Shown: one piece after another, positions 8,468 to 15,638 of the stretch | Numbering within the stretch: the stretch's first letter is position 1 | Layout: the number at the start of each line of letters is the position of its first letter | Assembly: GCA_017542475.1 (NCBI GenBank) | Contig: JAFXXD010000038.1 | Span: forward strand, 62,001 to 126,000 | Source of the DNA: Ruminococcus sp. | Lineage (GTDB): Bacteria; Bacillota; Clostridia; Oscillospirales; Ruminococcaceae | Direction of reading: 5' to 3' | Length of the DNA stretch: 64,000 nucleotides | Made by a program: the position numbers and the translations under genes | Notes under the pieces: model-generated | What the model saw: only the letters and a program-made list of their open reading frames with translations | Database searches by the model: none | Told to the model about the DNA's origin: nothing

Positions 8468-9043
8468 TTACATTTTTAATGTTATAGCAGTATTAGTATC
8501 TGGGTCAACAAATGTACCATCAGGATAAGCTACAATAAGGGTGTCCATATTATAATCATTACCATCTTTTCTATAATCCTGTGTCCAATACTTTAAATCT
8601 GGTATTTCTAAAGAATCTATAATATCAAGTATAACATCTTCTGTTATTCCATAATTTGCAAGAAAAATTCTTGTAGCTGTACCCTCTTGCGATTTATCAA
8701 TCTTATCACAAGCCTTTAAGCTATTCAACACCTTGGGAATAACATCCCTACGAATAACGTTTTTACGAGCTAACTGATCTTTTACAAAGTTACACTGAAA
8801 CGGAGATAATTTCTCAGGTGCTATTTCATAGATTCTTGCTAATGCTACAGCACTAAAAATCCGAGAAATCTCATCTTCGCTTAAACGCCTTATAGCAGAC
8901 TTGGAATAATTCATAAATATCTCGTCCTGACTATTAGTGCCATCTAAAAAAGTAGAAGCATCATCTACTATTACGATTCTGCTTATTGTTCGGAATAACT
9001 CAGTAGAATTAATATCATCAGCGGATCTTATATATCTTTTCAT
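8468..9043 (-). CDS. Hypothetical protein, third gene of the rtcB operon
   Basis: 191 residues starting MKRYIRSADDIN; largely helical and charged by eye, with no family recognised and no signal or membrane segment. The chosen ATG has AAAGGA 12 bp upstream. An alternative ATG seven codons earlier (9064) overlaps the stop of the 54-aa gene (TAATG), which would couple their translation. Reading continues in frame past its stop (8318-8467). The AT content is higher than in rtcB, so this gene and rtcB may have different histories. Confidence 0.6.
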   Translation of the reverse strand: MKRYIRSADDINSTELFRTISRIVIVDDASTFLDGTNSQDEIFMNYSKSAIRRLSEDEISRIFSAVALARIYEIAPEKLSPFQCNFVKDQLARKNVIRRDVIPKVLNSLKACDKIDKSQEGTATRIFLANYGITEDVILDIIDSLEIPDLKYWTQDYRKDGNDYNMDTLIVAYPDGTFVDPDTNTAITLKM

Positions 9044-9063
9044 AAAAACCACTGTTCCTTTCA

Positions 9064-9228
9064 TTAATTGAGATTTAATGGGTGTTTCGGCTTGCGTTTG
9101 TAAGCCTTTTTGTTTTCGTCGGCAACACGAGTGACCGGGTTCAGACCGTTCCAGTCGCGTCTTTTCGCTGAGTCGAGCTTCTTTTTCTCCTTCTTGCTCA
9201 GCTTTTCGTATAATACGAATTTCTCCAT
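9064..9228 (-). CDS. Small basic protein (54 aa) coupled to rtcB
   Basis: Starts MEKFVLYEKLSKKEKKKLDS and contains RDWNGLNPVTR, with a Lys/Arg-rich tail; very basic, as expected for an RNA-binding or ribosome-associated peptide. Its ATG overlaps the rtcB stop (TAATG) and its own stop overlaps the next ATG the same way, so translation is probably coupled along the operon. The composition is host-like and the frame is clean. From memory, similar short basic proteins sit beside rtcB in other Firmicutes, but this was not checked. Confidence 0.65.
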   Translation of the reverse strand: MEKFVLYEKLSKKEKKKLDSAKRRDWNGLNPVTRVADENKKAYKRKPKHPLNLN

Positions 9229-10430
9229 TATCCTTCACCTGCCTTAAAATTATAAATAGGTTTTATCACTTCGTTTATCTCGACAGTATCAGCGATATTG
9301 TCAACAATATCGTTCATCGACTTATATGCCATAGGGCATTCATCGAGCGTTCCGGCATTGACGGAAGTTGTATATATTCCGTCCATCTGCTTTTTGAACT
9401 CCGATACCGTGAAACTCTGCTTAGCCTCGGAACGGGACATAAGGCGCCCTGCACCATGGGGAGCGGAATAGTTCCAATCGGGATTGCCCTTGCCTGTGCA
9501 GATAAGGCTGCCGTCTCGCATATTTATCGGTATGAGCAACTTTTCGCCTGCCTGTGCGGAGACAGCGCCCTTGCGGAGTATCATGGTCTCAGTGTCGATG
9601 TAGTTGTGGATAGTCGTGAACTGTTCCTCGACGTGGAGGTGCATACCCTTGATTATCTCATCCATCATTGCCTGACGGTTTATCATTGCAAACTGCTGAA
9701 CTATCTTCATATCGTGGATATACTGGTCGAAAAGCTCGCCCTCGCAGTAGGAAAGATTCTTTGGGATGCCTATCTTGCCCGTATTTTTGAGCTTTTTCAG
9801 AGCTGCCTCTATCTTCTTTTCCTTGCCCTGAGACCTATAGAGTTCTATCAGAGCTTTTACGTCCTCCCGGTTGCTTGCAAGGCTCTGAAACGCCTTTTCC
9901 TGATAGTATGTAGCAGTCTCAACGCCGAGATGACGCGAGCCCGAGTGGATAACAATGTAGATGCTGCCGTCCTCGCCCTTGTCTGCTTCGATAAAGTGAT
10001 TACCGCCGCCGAGAGTTCCTATACTGAGCTGTGCGCGGATAGACTTTATCTTTTCGTAGCAGTACAGCTCCTTAAGGTTTATCTGCTCGCTGTAACGATG
10101 ATCCTCATCGCGTACGGTGAATCCCGAGGGTATCTTTTCATGGATGAGCTTGTCGAGCTTCTGTAGCTCAATATGCTTCTCCTTGATGCGGACTGTCTCC
10201 ATTCCGCAGCCGATGTCAACGCCTACGAAATTGGGTACGACCTTATCCTTTACGGTCATAGTCGTACCGATAGTGCAGCCTGTGCCTGCATGAACATCGG
10301 GCATTATACGGATATTGAGCCCTTCGCTCATGGGCTGGTTGCACATTGCGGTTATCTGATACATAGCGTTCTTTTCGATAACATCGGTAAAAACCTTAGC
10401 TGTGTTGTATTTTCCTGTTAATTCTATCAT
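9228..10430 (-). CDS. rtcB: RNA 3'-phosphate/5'-OH ligase RtcB
   Basis: A 400-residue GTP- and Mn-dependent ligase that joins 2',3'-cyclic-phosphate or 3'-phosphate ends to 5'-OH ends in cleaved tRNA, rRNA or mRNA. Family motifs are all present: GVDIGCGM (metal-binding Cys), GTLGGGNHFIE, HSGSRHLG and PHGAGRLMSR, in which His325 is the expected guanylylated residue. The start at 10430 (MIELTGKYN) has AAAGGAAAAAC upstream. The frame is open further 5', but that stretch is the leader and attenuator. It is the first main gene of a three-gene operon inside the tRNA-Thr element. Confidence 0.93.
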   Translation of the reverse strand: MIELTGKYNTAKVFTDVIEKNAMYQITAMCNQPMSEGLNIRIMPDVHAGTGCTIGTTMTVKDKVVPNFVGVDIGCGMETVRIKEKHIELQKLDKLIHEKIPSGFTVRDEDHRYSEQINLKELYCYEKIKSIRAQLSIGTLGGGNHFIEADKGEDGSIYIVIHSGSRHLGVETATYYQEKAFQSLASNREDVKALIELYRSQGKEKKIEAALKKLKNTGKIGIPKNLSYCEGELFDQYIHDMKIVQQFAMINRQAMMDEIIKGMHLHVEEQFTTIHNYIDTETMILRKGAVSAQAGEKLLIPINMRDGSLICTGKGNPDWNYSAPHGAGRLMSRSEAKQSFTVSEFKKQMDGIYTTSVNAGTLDECPMAYKSMNDIVDNIADTVEINEVIKPIYNFKAGEG

Positions 10431-10453
10431 AGTTTTTCCTTTCCGCCTGCAAC

Positions 10454-10484
10454 AAAAAAGCGCCCCTGTTTGATGCAGGAGCGC
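10454..10484 (-). terminator. Attenuator-type terminator in the rtcB leader
   Basis: On the - strand GCGCTCCTG (10484-10476) pairs with CAGGGGCGC (10468-10460), followed by six Ts (10459-10454). It lies between the operon promoter and the rtcB start, so rtcB is transcribed only on read-through. GCCTGCA in the leader ORF (- strand, 10541-10535) is complementary to TGCAGGC just before the rtcB ribosome-binding site (10451-10445), a possible competing pairing. Confidence 0.75.
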
Positions 10485-10515
10485 AGAAATGTATACCGAA
10501 AACAATACACCTATC

Positions 10516-10596
10516 TCAGTGCATTATACGGCTGTGCAGGCAAACTCCATGCTTATAGTATTTTATTTTCTTGTAATATGAATATGAATTTGGCAT
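10516..10596 (-). CDS. Tyr/Lys-rich 26-aa leader peptide of rtcB
   Basis: The ORF encodes MPNSYSYYKKIKYYKHGV and eight more residues. It starts 27 bp after the expected transcription start and has a good ribosome-binding site (GAAAGGACGGTGAG). Five of 26 codons are Tyr and four of the first 15 are Lys. It lies between a consensus promoter and the terminator in front of rtcB, the layout of a ribosome-mediated attenuator. It could alternatively be a small protein gene in its own right. Confidence 0.55.
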   Translation of the reverse strand: MPNSYSYYKKIKYYKHGVCLHSRIMH

Positions 10597-10629
10597 AGAG
10601 CTCACCGTCCTTTCTTAGAATATGGCTTT

Positions 10630-10658
10630 ATTATAGCCGTGCACAGTTCAGATGTCAA
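10630..10658 (-). promoter_or_regulatory. Consensus promoter of the rtcB operon
   Basis: TTGACA (10658-10653) and TATAAT (10635-10630) with a 17-bp spacer on the - strand: a perfect consensus match. This predicts an untranslated leader of about 190 nt holding the leader peptide and attenuator. Confidence 0.85.
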
Positions 10659-10688
10659 GTATATATGAAATATGTAACTGAACTGTAA

Positions 10689-11999
10689 TTGAATGAACGG
10701 TATCCAGCTATCCCATTTCAGCTTAAAGTATTCTTTGAACTGGGAATTAAATTACTTAAAGCCAAAGGCTTTCTTGGATATATTACTCCAAACACATATT
10801 TTGACTTACTTAAAAGTGGTAAAAAACTAAGAGAATATTTGTTTTCAAATACTTTGCTCAAAATTGTCGAACTATACAATGTTTTTCCAGACGCTATTGT
10901 AGAGCCAGTCATATCTATTTATCAAAAAATCGAGGATTTATCAAAAAGAATAGAAATAATACTTATCCCAAGAAATACTACATTACTTTCAACTTTTGAA
11001 AACTATGGGATTCATATATTTAAAGATCAAAACGAATTACATAAAAATAAAGATTTAACGTTTATATATAAATCCACAAACGAAACAGAATCCTTAATTT
11101 CTATTATTAAAGAAAAAACAAAACCTCTAAAGACATACTGTTATGTCTACAATGGTTCAAAGCCTTATTGCAAAAACAAAGGCATTCCTCCGCAAACTAA
11201 GGAGATGATTGACAAAAAAATATATAATGATTTCAAAAAACATGACGAAACATGGATAAAGTATTACAGAGGGAAATACATTTCTCGGTTCACTGATAAG
11301 TGGAATGGTGAGTACATTAAATATGGATTAAATCTAGCCGAACCTCGTAAACCTGAAGTCTTTTTTCGTGAAAAGATTTTTATTCGTCAAACAGGAGACA
11401 CAGTAATTGCGACAATAGATAATGGTAATTTCACAAATAATACCATGCATATAGCATTCCCTAAAGATAATAGCATTTCAAATGCTTATCTACTTGGATT
11501 ATTAAACTCTGAACTTATGACTTGGTATTATCAAACTACTCACCCAACAGAAGTAGGTAAACCTATGGCTGAAGTTAAAAAGGCTTTTGTTGAAAATTTG
11601 CCAATAATTATCCCCGAAAAATCCATTGTTGAGAAAGTCGAGATCATCGTAGATGAGCTATTATGTAAATGTCAAAATCGCTATGATAAAGGTCTCAAGT
11701 TTTCAAACTATATCCAAAAAACATACGAACCTAAGAAGATTACCGAAGCCATGTTAGAATTTCAAGGGATGTCTTTCAAAGATTATCTTTTGGAACTAAA
11801 AAAACAGAAAGTTAAGCTGTCTGCCAAAGAACAAATGGAACTTTTGGATTTATTTGAAGAATACAAAAATAATATCAATTTCCTTTCGGATGAAATACAA
11901 CGTAAATACGCTGAACTAAATGATATAGTATTCTCAATATATGGGATATCTAATAGCGATATTGATGCTATCAAGCAATCGGTAAAAATCAACATATAA
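10689..11999 (+). pseudogene. C-terminal fragment of a type IIG restriction-modification enzyme
   Basis: 436 codons corresponding to the back half of an Eco57I/BREX-PglX-like or type IIG protein. It begins in the last part of the methyltransferase fold (FFELGIKLLKAKGFLGYITPNTYF, the segment just after NPPY) and continues through a TaqI-like target-recognition domain to a C-terminal coiled region. The SAM-binding and NPPY motifs and any nuclease domain are missing. A TGA lies immediately upstream of the first ATG, so the gene was cut at about 10.68 kb, close to the rtcB promoter. It is AT-rich, unlike the host genes. It is very unlikely to methylate or cut DNA alone. Confidence 0.75.
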
Positions 12000-12092
12000 A
12001 CAATAATTAACTTGTTTGATGATTTTAGATTAAACCATGGTTGAAGTCATTAACTGCGATTTTTAATGTAAAAAAATATTTGATTTTAGTAT

Positions 12093-12127
12093 TAGGGTAG
12101 ATAACCAATATATCTGCCCTATTATTA
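12093..12127 (+). terminator. Terminator after the truncated restriction-modification gene
   Basis: An 11-bp stem (TAGGGTAGATA / TATCTGCCCTA with one G-T pair, 12093-12103 and 12111-12121) followed by TTATTAATTT. It ends rightward transcription inside the element. Nothing coding was seen in 12000-12226 besides this and the arm-site and tRNA-terminator signals. Confidence 0.6.
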
Positions 12128-12140
12128 ATTTGTGCTTATA

Positions 12141-12161
12141 ATGACATATTAATGACACTTT
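12141..12161 (+). repeat. Putative recombinase arm site, right end
   Basis: Same 21-bp double-ATGACA motif as 8156-8176 (19/21 identical), 63 bp inside the right attachment copy. Confidence 0.5.
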
Positions 12162-12177
12162 CACATTCTGTTAAATA

Positions 12178-12213
12178 AATAAGCGCTTTCCCATATTAGG
12201 AAAACGCCTATTT
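12178..12213 (-). terminator. Terminator of the intact tRNA-Thr, supplied by the element
   Basis: On the - strand AATAGGCGTTTTCC pairs with GGGAAAGCGCTTATT across a short loop, followed by a T/A-rich run. It lies directly downstream of the rebuilt tRNA-Thr 3' end and replaces the native terminator now stranded at 7933-7968. Confidence 0.65.
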
Positions 12214-12223
12214 ACCGCTATTT

Positions 12224-12271
12224 GCGTGGAGCTGATGATCGGACTTGAACCGACGACCTACGCCTTACCAA
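12224..12271 (-). repeat. Attachment-site copy within intact tRNA-Thr (att, right)
   Basis: 48 bp identical to 7989-8036, from three bases beyond the CCA into the anticodon loop. Here it continues into a complete tRNA. Confidence 0.85.
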
Positions 12272-12302
12272 GGCGTTGCGCTACCGACTGTGCCACATCA
12301 GC
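12227..12302 (-). tRNA. tRNA-Thr (anticodon GGT)
   Basis: 76 nt with encoded CCA. Acceptor GCTGATG pairs with CATCAGC; the anticodon loop TTGGTAA between ACGCC and GGCGT gives anticodon GGT; the T arm is GTCGG-TTCAAGT-CCGAT. It is driven by a TTGACA-17-TATAAT promoter at 12316-12344. It is the target of the element to its left. Confidence 0.95.
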
Positions 12303-12315
12303 ACCAACGATATAT

Positions 12316-12344
12316 ATTATACAGCATTGGCAGGTTATTGTCAA
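12316..12344 (-). promoter_or_regulatory. Promoter of tRNA-Thr
   Basis: TTGACA (12344-12339) and TATAAT (12321-12316), 17-bp spacer, just upstream of the tRNA 5' end. Confidence 0.85.
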
Positions 12345-12386
12345 GTAAATATTAATATATTTCATTATATTAACTTTATTTCCGCC

Positions 12387-12415
12387 TTGACATTTCTGCT
12401 TTTATGTGTTATCAT
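12387..12415 (+). promoter_or_regulatory. Promoter of the tyrosine T-box operon
   Basis: TTGACA (12387-12392) and TATCAT (12410-12415), 17-bp spacer, immediately before the T-box leader. Confidence 0.75.
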
Positions 12416-12421
12416 ATTCTT

Positions 12422-12660
12422 ACTTCAAAGACGTTGAACGGATCAAACCCGTACATTCCCCTGTTCAGAGAGCTGTCAGTCGGTGCGAGACAGTGAGGGC
12501 GCACGGTGAGCTACCTCCGCGAGTCTCTGCGCTGAATCTACAGTAGGCGCGGACGGGTATGCCCGTTACAGCTCAATGAGGTCGGATATTCCGACGAATC
12601 AGGGTGGTAACACGAGTAACTTCGTCCCTGTACAGTTTATGCTGTACAGGGGCTTTTTAT
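12422..12660 (+). promoter_or_regulatory. T-box riboswitch, probably tyrosine-specific
   Basis: Stem I carries AGAGAGCTG and the GTCGGTGCGAGAC distal motif. The specifier region GAGCTACCTCC offers TAC (Tyr). The antiterminator holds the T-box AGGGTGGTAACACG, and its 3' partner CGTCCCT overlaps the 5' arm of a strong terminator (CCCTGTACAG / CTGTACAGGGG then TTTTT, ending near 12660). Uncharged tRNA-Tyr should favour read-through. The tyrS gene in the same transcript supports the tyrosine call, although the first gene is dcd. Confidence 0.88.
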
Positions 12661-12676
12661 TTAAGGAGGCGTAAAA

Positions 12677-13213
12677 ATGATACTTTCTGATAAGACGATA
12701 ACTCAGATGCTTTCCGATAAATCGTTAATAATCGAACCGATGACAAATGAGCAGATACAGCCTGCAAGCTTCGATATCAGGCTTGGTAACACATTCAGTG
12801 TTGTTGAAGACTCTTCATCAGGAATAATCACTCTTGGAGAAGAAATAAAGTACCGAACTATTACTACAGATAAATATCTCATTTTACCGGGGCAGTTCGT
12901 GCTTGCGACAACTATGGAATACTTTGAGCTCCCTGACGACCTTACCGCTTTTGTTGAGGGAAGAAGCTCACTCGGCAGAATGGGATTGTTCATTCAGAAT
13001 GCAGGTTGGGTAGACCCCGGATTCAAAGGCGAGATAACATTAGAGTTATTCAACGCAAACAGATGTGCCATTGAACTCAGAGCAGGACGCAGAGTCGGAC
13101 AGCTCGTATTTGCAAAAATGGATTCGCCAGCGATTGTACCGTACAATGGAAAATACCAGGGACAAAGAGGAGCAACGGGTTCAAGGGTGTTCCTTGATAC
13201 AGATAATAATTAA
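12677..13213 (+). CDS. dcd: dCTP deaminase / dUTPase-family protein
   Basis: A 178-residue trimeric Dcd-family enzyme converting dCTP to dUTP (some members go on to dUMP). It has [10 protein letters not shown] near residue 30, [13 protein letters not shown] with the conserved Arg/Ser, the catalytic-Glu region [11 protein letters not shown], and GQRGATGS at the C-terminus. The start has AAGGAGGCG 6 bp upstream, right after the T-box terminator. It is the first gene under a tyrosine T-box, which is unexpected for pyrimidine metabolism; the link to tyrS may simply be a shared transcript. Confidence 0.92.
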   Translation: MILSDKTITQMLSDKSLIIEPMTNEQIQPASFDIRLGNTFSVVEDSSSGIITLGEEIKYRTITTDKYLILPGQFVLATTMEYFELPDDLTAFVEGRSSLGRMGLFIQNAGWVDPGFKGEITLELFNANRCAIELRAGRRVGQLVFAKMDSPAIVPYNGKYQGQRGATGSRVFLDTDNN

Positions 13214-13223
13214 AGCTTCGGCT

Positions 13224-14120
13224 ATGAAACACAGAAAAAAAGACATTATTATCCTCTTTATTCTCACCATTCCGATTTCGGCTATGATGATTTATTGGTC
13301 AGTTTCCGAACAGGACTATGACTTGCTGCCGCTGGCTGTAATTCCGCCGTTGTGCGTTATCCCGATCATAGGACTGATGTTGCTGAAAGAAAAGATGATC
13401 ATGGCTGTCTCCCGAAAAATAGAGACCCGTACCGAATCTGACAGGCGGCAGGAGGTACTCGAAAACTTTGAGAACAGCTCGTTTCGTGAGATTACTGCTG
13501 AAACGATGTCAGCAGACCTCAAAAGCATATATCGCAGGAAATTCGCTCCGCGGTGTTTTGTTCTCGGGACTCTCTGCCTCCCAATCGCAGGTTTTATGGC
13601 TCTTTATATTTTGCTGGATTTTGGCGTTGACATTATGCCTTCATTTTTCAATATCATCGCAGGTATCCTTGCCTGTTTCCTTGTATTTTGCGGTATTGGG
13701 TTCGTATCCGAATCGGTGCTGCAATACGCAGGCTTTCACGTGAAAAGCTTCGAGAAGAAGTTCCGCGCTGAGTTTGCTATGATAGAACGTTCTTATTTGG
13801 GCGGAAGAATGATGCTCTCCCCTAACTCGGGACTTAACATCGGCATTGACTTTATTGTCTATCTCGACTGGTATGGCTGTGAATGTATAAAAATATCTGA
13901 TGTAAGCCGTGCCGAAATGATGTGTGTGCATACTACCAAACGAAGCAAGGCGGGATTTATAACAGAGAAGAAGTTTGAATATCTGGTTCTGATTTATGTA
14001 AGCGAACGAAAAAAACCGATCAAGTATGTCGCTAACGAATTGCAGTCGGAATATATCCGCGATGAATTTGCTCGCCGCGGAGTTTATACTATAAATACAT
14101 ATAATGAAAAGGAGAAATAA
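13224..14120 (+). CDS. Membrane protein of unknown function
   Basis: 298 residues with four hydrophobic segments (about 8-26, 34-54, 110-130 and 140-162), a charged N-terminal half between the second and third, and a soluble C-terminal domain of roughly 130 residues. No family is recognised. The ATG at 13224 is chosen because the upstream extension overlaps dcd and looks like its shadow; the ribosome-binding site is weak, so translation may depend on dcd. It lies 2 bp before tyrS within the T-box operon. Confidence 0.7.
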   Translation: MKHRKKDIIILFILTIPISAMMIYWSVSEQDYDLLPLAVIPPLCVIPIIGLMLLKEKMIMAVSRKIETRTESDRRQEVLENFENSSFREITAETMSADLKSIYRRKFAPRCFVLGTLCLPIAGFMALYILLDFGVDIMPSFFNIIAGILACFLVFCGIGFVSESVLQYAGFHVKSFEKKFRAEFAMIERSYLGGRMMLSPNSGLNIGIDFIVYLDWYGCECIKISDVSRAEMMCVHTTKRSKAGFITEKKFEYLVLIYVSERKKPIKYVANELQSEYIRDEFARRGVYTINTYNEKEK

Positions 14121-14122
14121 CT

Positions 14123-15340
14123 ATGACAACTTTTGAAGAACTCAGACGCAGAGGTCTGCTCGCTCAACTGACCGACGAAAAGGAGATCGAGGAGCTCGTG
14201 AACGCGGGCAAGGCTACGTTCTACATCGGCTTCGACCCGACCGCCGACTCCCTCCACGTAGGACACTTTATGGCTCTCTGCCTTATGAAGCGTCTGCAAA
14301 TGGCAGGCAACAAGCCCATCGTTCTCATTGGCGGCGGTACTGCTATGATAGGCGACCCTTCGGGCAAGACCGATATGCGCAAGATGATGACTCCAGAGAC
14401 CATCCAGCACAACGTTGACTGCTTCAAGAAGCAGATGAGCCGCTTCATCGACTTCTCCGAGGACAAGGCTATCGTCGTGAACAACGCAGACTGGCTGATG
14501 AACCTCAACTACATCGAGGTGCTCCGCGAGGTAGGCGCTCAGTTCAGCGTAAACCGTATGCTCACAGCCGAGTGCTACAAGCAGAGACTTGAGCGCGGAC
14601 TTTCCTTCCTCGAATTCAACTATATGATAATGCAGAGCTACGACTTCTACCAGCTATTCCAAAAATACGGATGCAATATGCAGTTCGGCGGCGACGACCA
14701 GTGGAGCAATATGCTCGGCGGCACGGAGCTTATCCGCCGCAAGCTCGGCAAGGACGCCTACGCTATGACTATCACTCTCCTCCTCAACTCCGAGGGCAAG
14801 AAGATGGGCAAGACTGAGAAGGGCGCTGTTTGGCTTGACCCCGAGAAGACTACTCCCTACGACTTCTTCCAGTACTGGAGAAACGTTGACGACGCCGACG
14901 TTATCAAGTGCCTGAAAATGCTCACATTCGTGCCCGTTGAGCAGATTGAGGAAATGGAAAAGACCATGGAGGGCGCACAGTTCAACGCAGCTAAGGAGCT
15001 CCTCGCATACGAGCTCACCAAGCTCGTTCACGGTGAGGAAGAGGCTGAAAAGGCTAAGGCTGCGGCTAAGGCTCTGTTCGGCGGCAGCGGCGACAACGAG
15101 AATATGCCTGTTGCCGAGATAAGCGCAGCAGACCTCACCGATGGTGCTATGGGCATACTCAATATTCTTGTGAAGACGGAGCTTGCTCCCTCAATCTCCG
15201 AAGCTCGCAGACTCGTTCAGCAGGGCGGTATCACAGTTGACGACGCGAAAATATCCGACCCCAAGGCAATGATTGCCCTCGACAAGGACATCATCGTCCG
15301 CAAGGGCAAGAAGGCATTCAAGAAGGTCGTTGTAAAGTAA
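14123..15340 (+). CDS. tyrS: Tyrosyl-tRNA synthetase
   Basis: A 405-residue class I synthetase attaching tyrosine to tRNA-Tyr. The HIGH motif is HVGH (around residue 47), the KMSKS motif is KMGKT, the tyrosine pocket includes the [10 protein letters not shown] segment, and an S4 RNA-binding domain ends the protein ([14 protein letters not shown]). Length matches the bacterial TyrS group. The ribosome-binding site AAAGGAGAAA overlaps the end of the membrane-protein gene. As the last gene of the Tyr T-box operon it is the logical target of that switch. A terminator follows at 15377. Confidence 0.97.
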   Translation: MTTFEELRRRGLLAQLTDEKEIEELVNAGKATFYIGFDPTADSLHVGHFMALCLMKRLQMAGNKPIVLIGGGTAMIGDPSGKTDMRKMMTPETIQHNVDCFKKQMSRFIDFSEDKAIVVNNADWLMNLNYIEVLREVGAQFSVNRMLTAECYKQRLERGLSFLEFNYMIMQSYDFYQLFQKYGCNMQFGGDDQWSNMLGGTELIRRKLGKDAYAMTITLLLNSEGKKMGKTEKGAVWLDPEKTTPYDFFQYWRNVDDADVIKCLKMLTFVPVEQIEEMEKTMEGAQFNAAKELLAYELTKLVHGEEEAEKAKAAAKALFGGSGDNENMPVAEISAADLTDGAMGILNILVKTELAPSISEARRLVQQGGITVDDAKISDPKAMIALDKDIIVRKGKKAFKKVVVK

Positions 15341-15344
15341 GTAG

Positions 15345-15363
15345 GGGCGGATATCATCCGCCC
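15345..15363. repeat. Intergenic palindrome GGGCGGAT-atc-ATCCGCCC
   Basis: A perfect 8-bp palindrome after tyrS. Nearly the same unit (GGACGGAT..ATCCGCCCC) lies at 33100-33119 upstream of dapA, suggesting a short dispersed palindromic repeat of this genome. Confidence 0.5.
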
Positions 15364-15376
15364 GCATAAATAAAGA

Positions 15377-15406
15377 AAAGCCGTATACAGTGATGTATAC
15401 GGCTTT
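15377..15406 (+). terminator. Terminator of the dcd-tyrS operon
   Basis: AAAGCCGTATACA / TGTATACGGCTTT, a 13-bp stem with a 4-nt loop, followed by ATTATG. Confidence 0.8.
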
Positions 15407-15424
15407 ATTATGTATAGACAAAAG

Positions 15425-15451
15425 AAAAACTCCGCAGCTATTGCCACGGAG
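15425..15451 (-). terminator. Terminator of tRNA-Pro
   Basis: On the - strand CTCCG..CGGAG flanks a larger loop and is followed by TTTTTC, 25 bp beyond the tRNA 3' end. Confidence 0.6.
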
Positions 15452-15476
15452 CTTTATTGGGGTTGCTGATCGCAAC

Positions 15477-15552
15477 TGGTCTGAGTGACGGGACTTGAAC
15501 CCACGGCCTCTACCACCCCAAGGTAGCGCGCTACCAACTGCGCCACACCCAG
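15477..15552 (-). tRNA. tRNA-Pro (anticodon GGG)
   Basis: 76 nt with encoded CCA. Acceptor CTGGGTG pairs with CACTCAG (one G-T); the anticodon loop TTGGGGT between CTACC and GGTAG gives GGG; the T arm contains GTGGG-TTCAAGT-CCCGT. Its own promoter lies at 15587-15615. Confidence 0.93.
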
Positions 15553-15586
15553 TCAGTGTATTTCTACTCTGCAATCAACAATATAA

Positions 15587-15615
15587 ATTATATCACTTTG
15601 CAGAGCCCGTGTCAA
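15587..15615 (-). promoter_or_regulatory. Promoter of tRNA-Pro
   Basis: TTGACA (15615-15610) and TATAAT (15592-15587), 17-bp spacer. Confidence 0.85.
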
Positions 15616-15638
15616 GCCCTAATTTATATTTTTTTCAT

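Larger units (their letters stand above)
7989..12271. mobile_element. tRNA-Thr-inserted integrative element remnant (about 4.2 kb)
   Basis: The element is bounded by the 48-bp tRNA-Thr direct repeats. The right copy rebuilds the intact tRNA (12227-12302) and the left copy is the displaced 3' end, still next to its old terminator (7933-7968). Just inside each end lie matching sub-repeats: a 21-bp motif containing two ATGACA boxes (8156-8176 and 12141-12161, 19/21 identical) and an AAAACG...CCT...TTTACCG motif (8040-8059 and 12201-12218), placed like recombinase arm sites. Content is AT-rich: small ORFs, an rtcB operon and a truncated type IIG restriction-modification gene. No integrase remains, so it is probably a decayed or trans-mobilised element. 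Confidence 0.75.

Noticed and set aside
8040..8470. Search for an integrase or excisionase in the tRNA-Thr element
   Set aside because: Only a 50-aa ORF, a hairpin and the 49-codon continuation are present; nothing resembles a recombinase. The same holds for 12000-12226.
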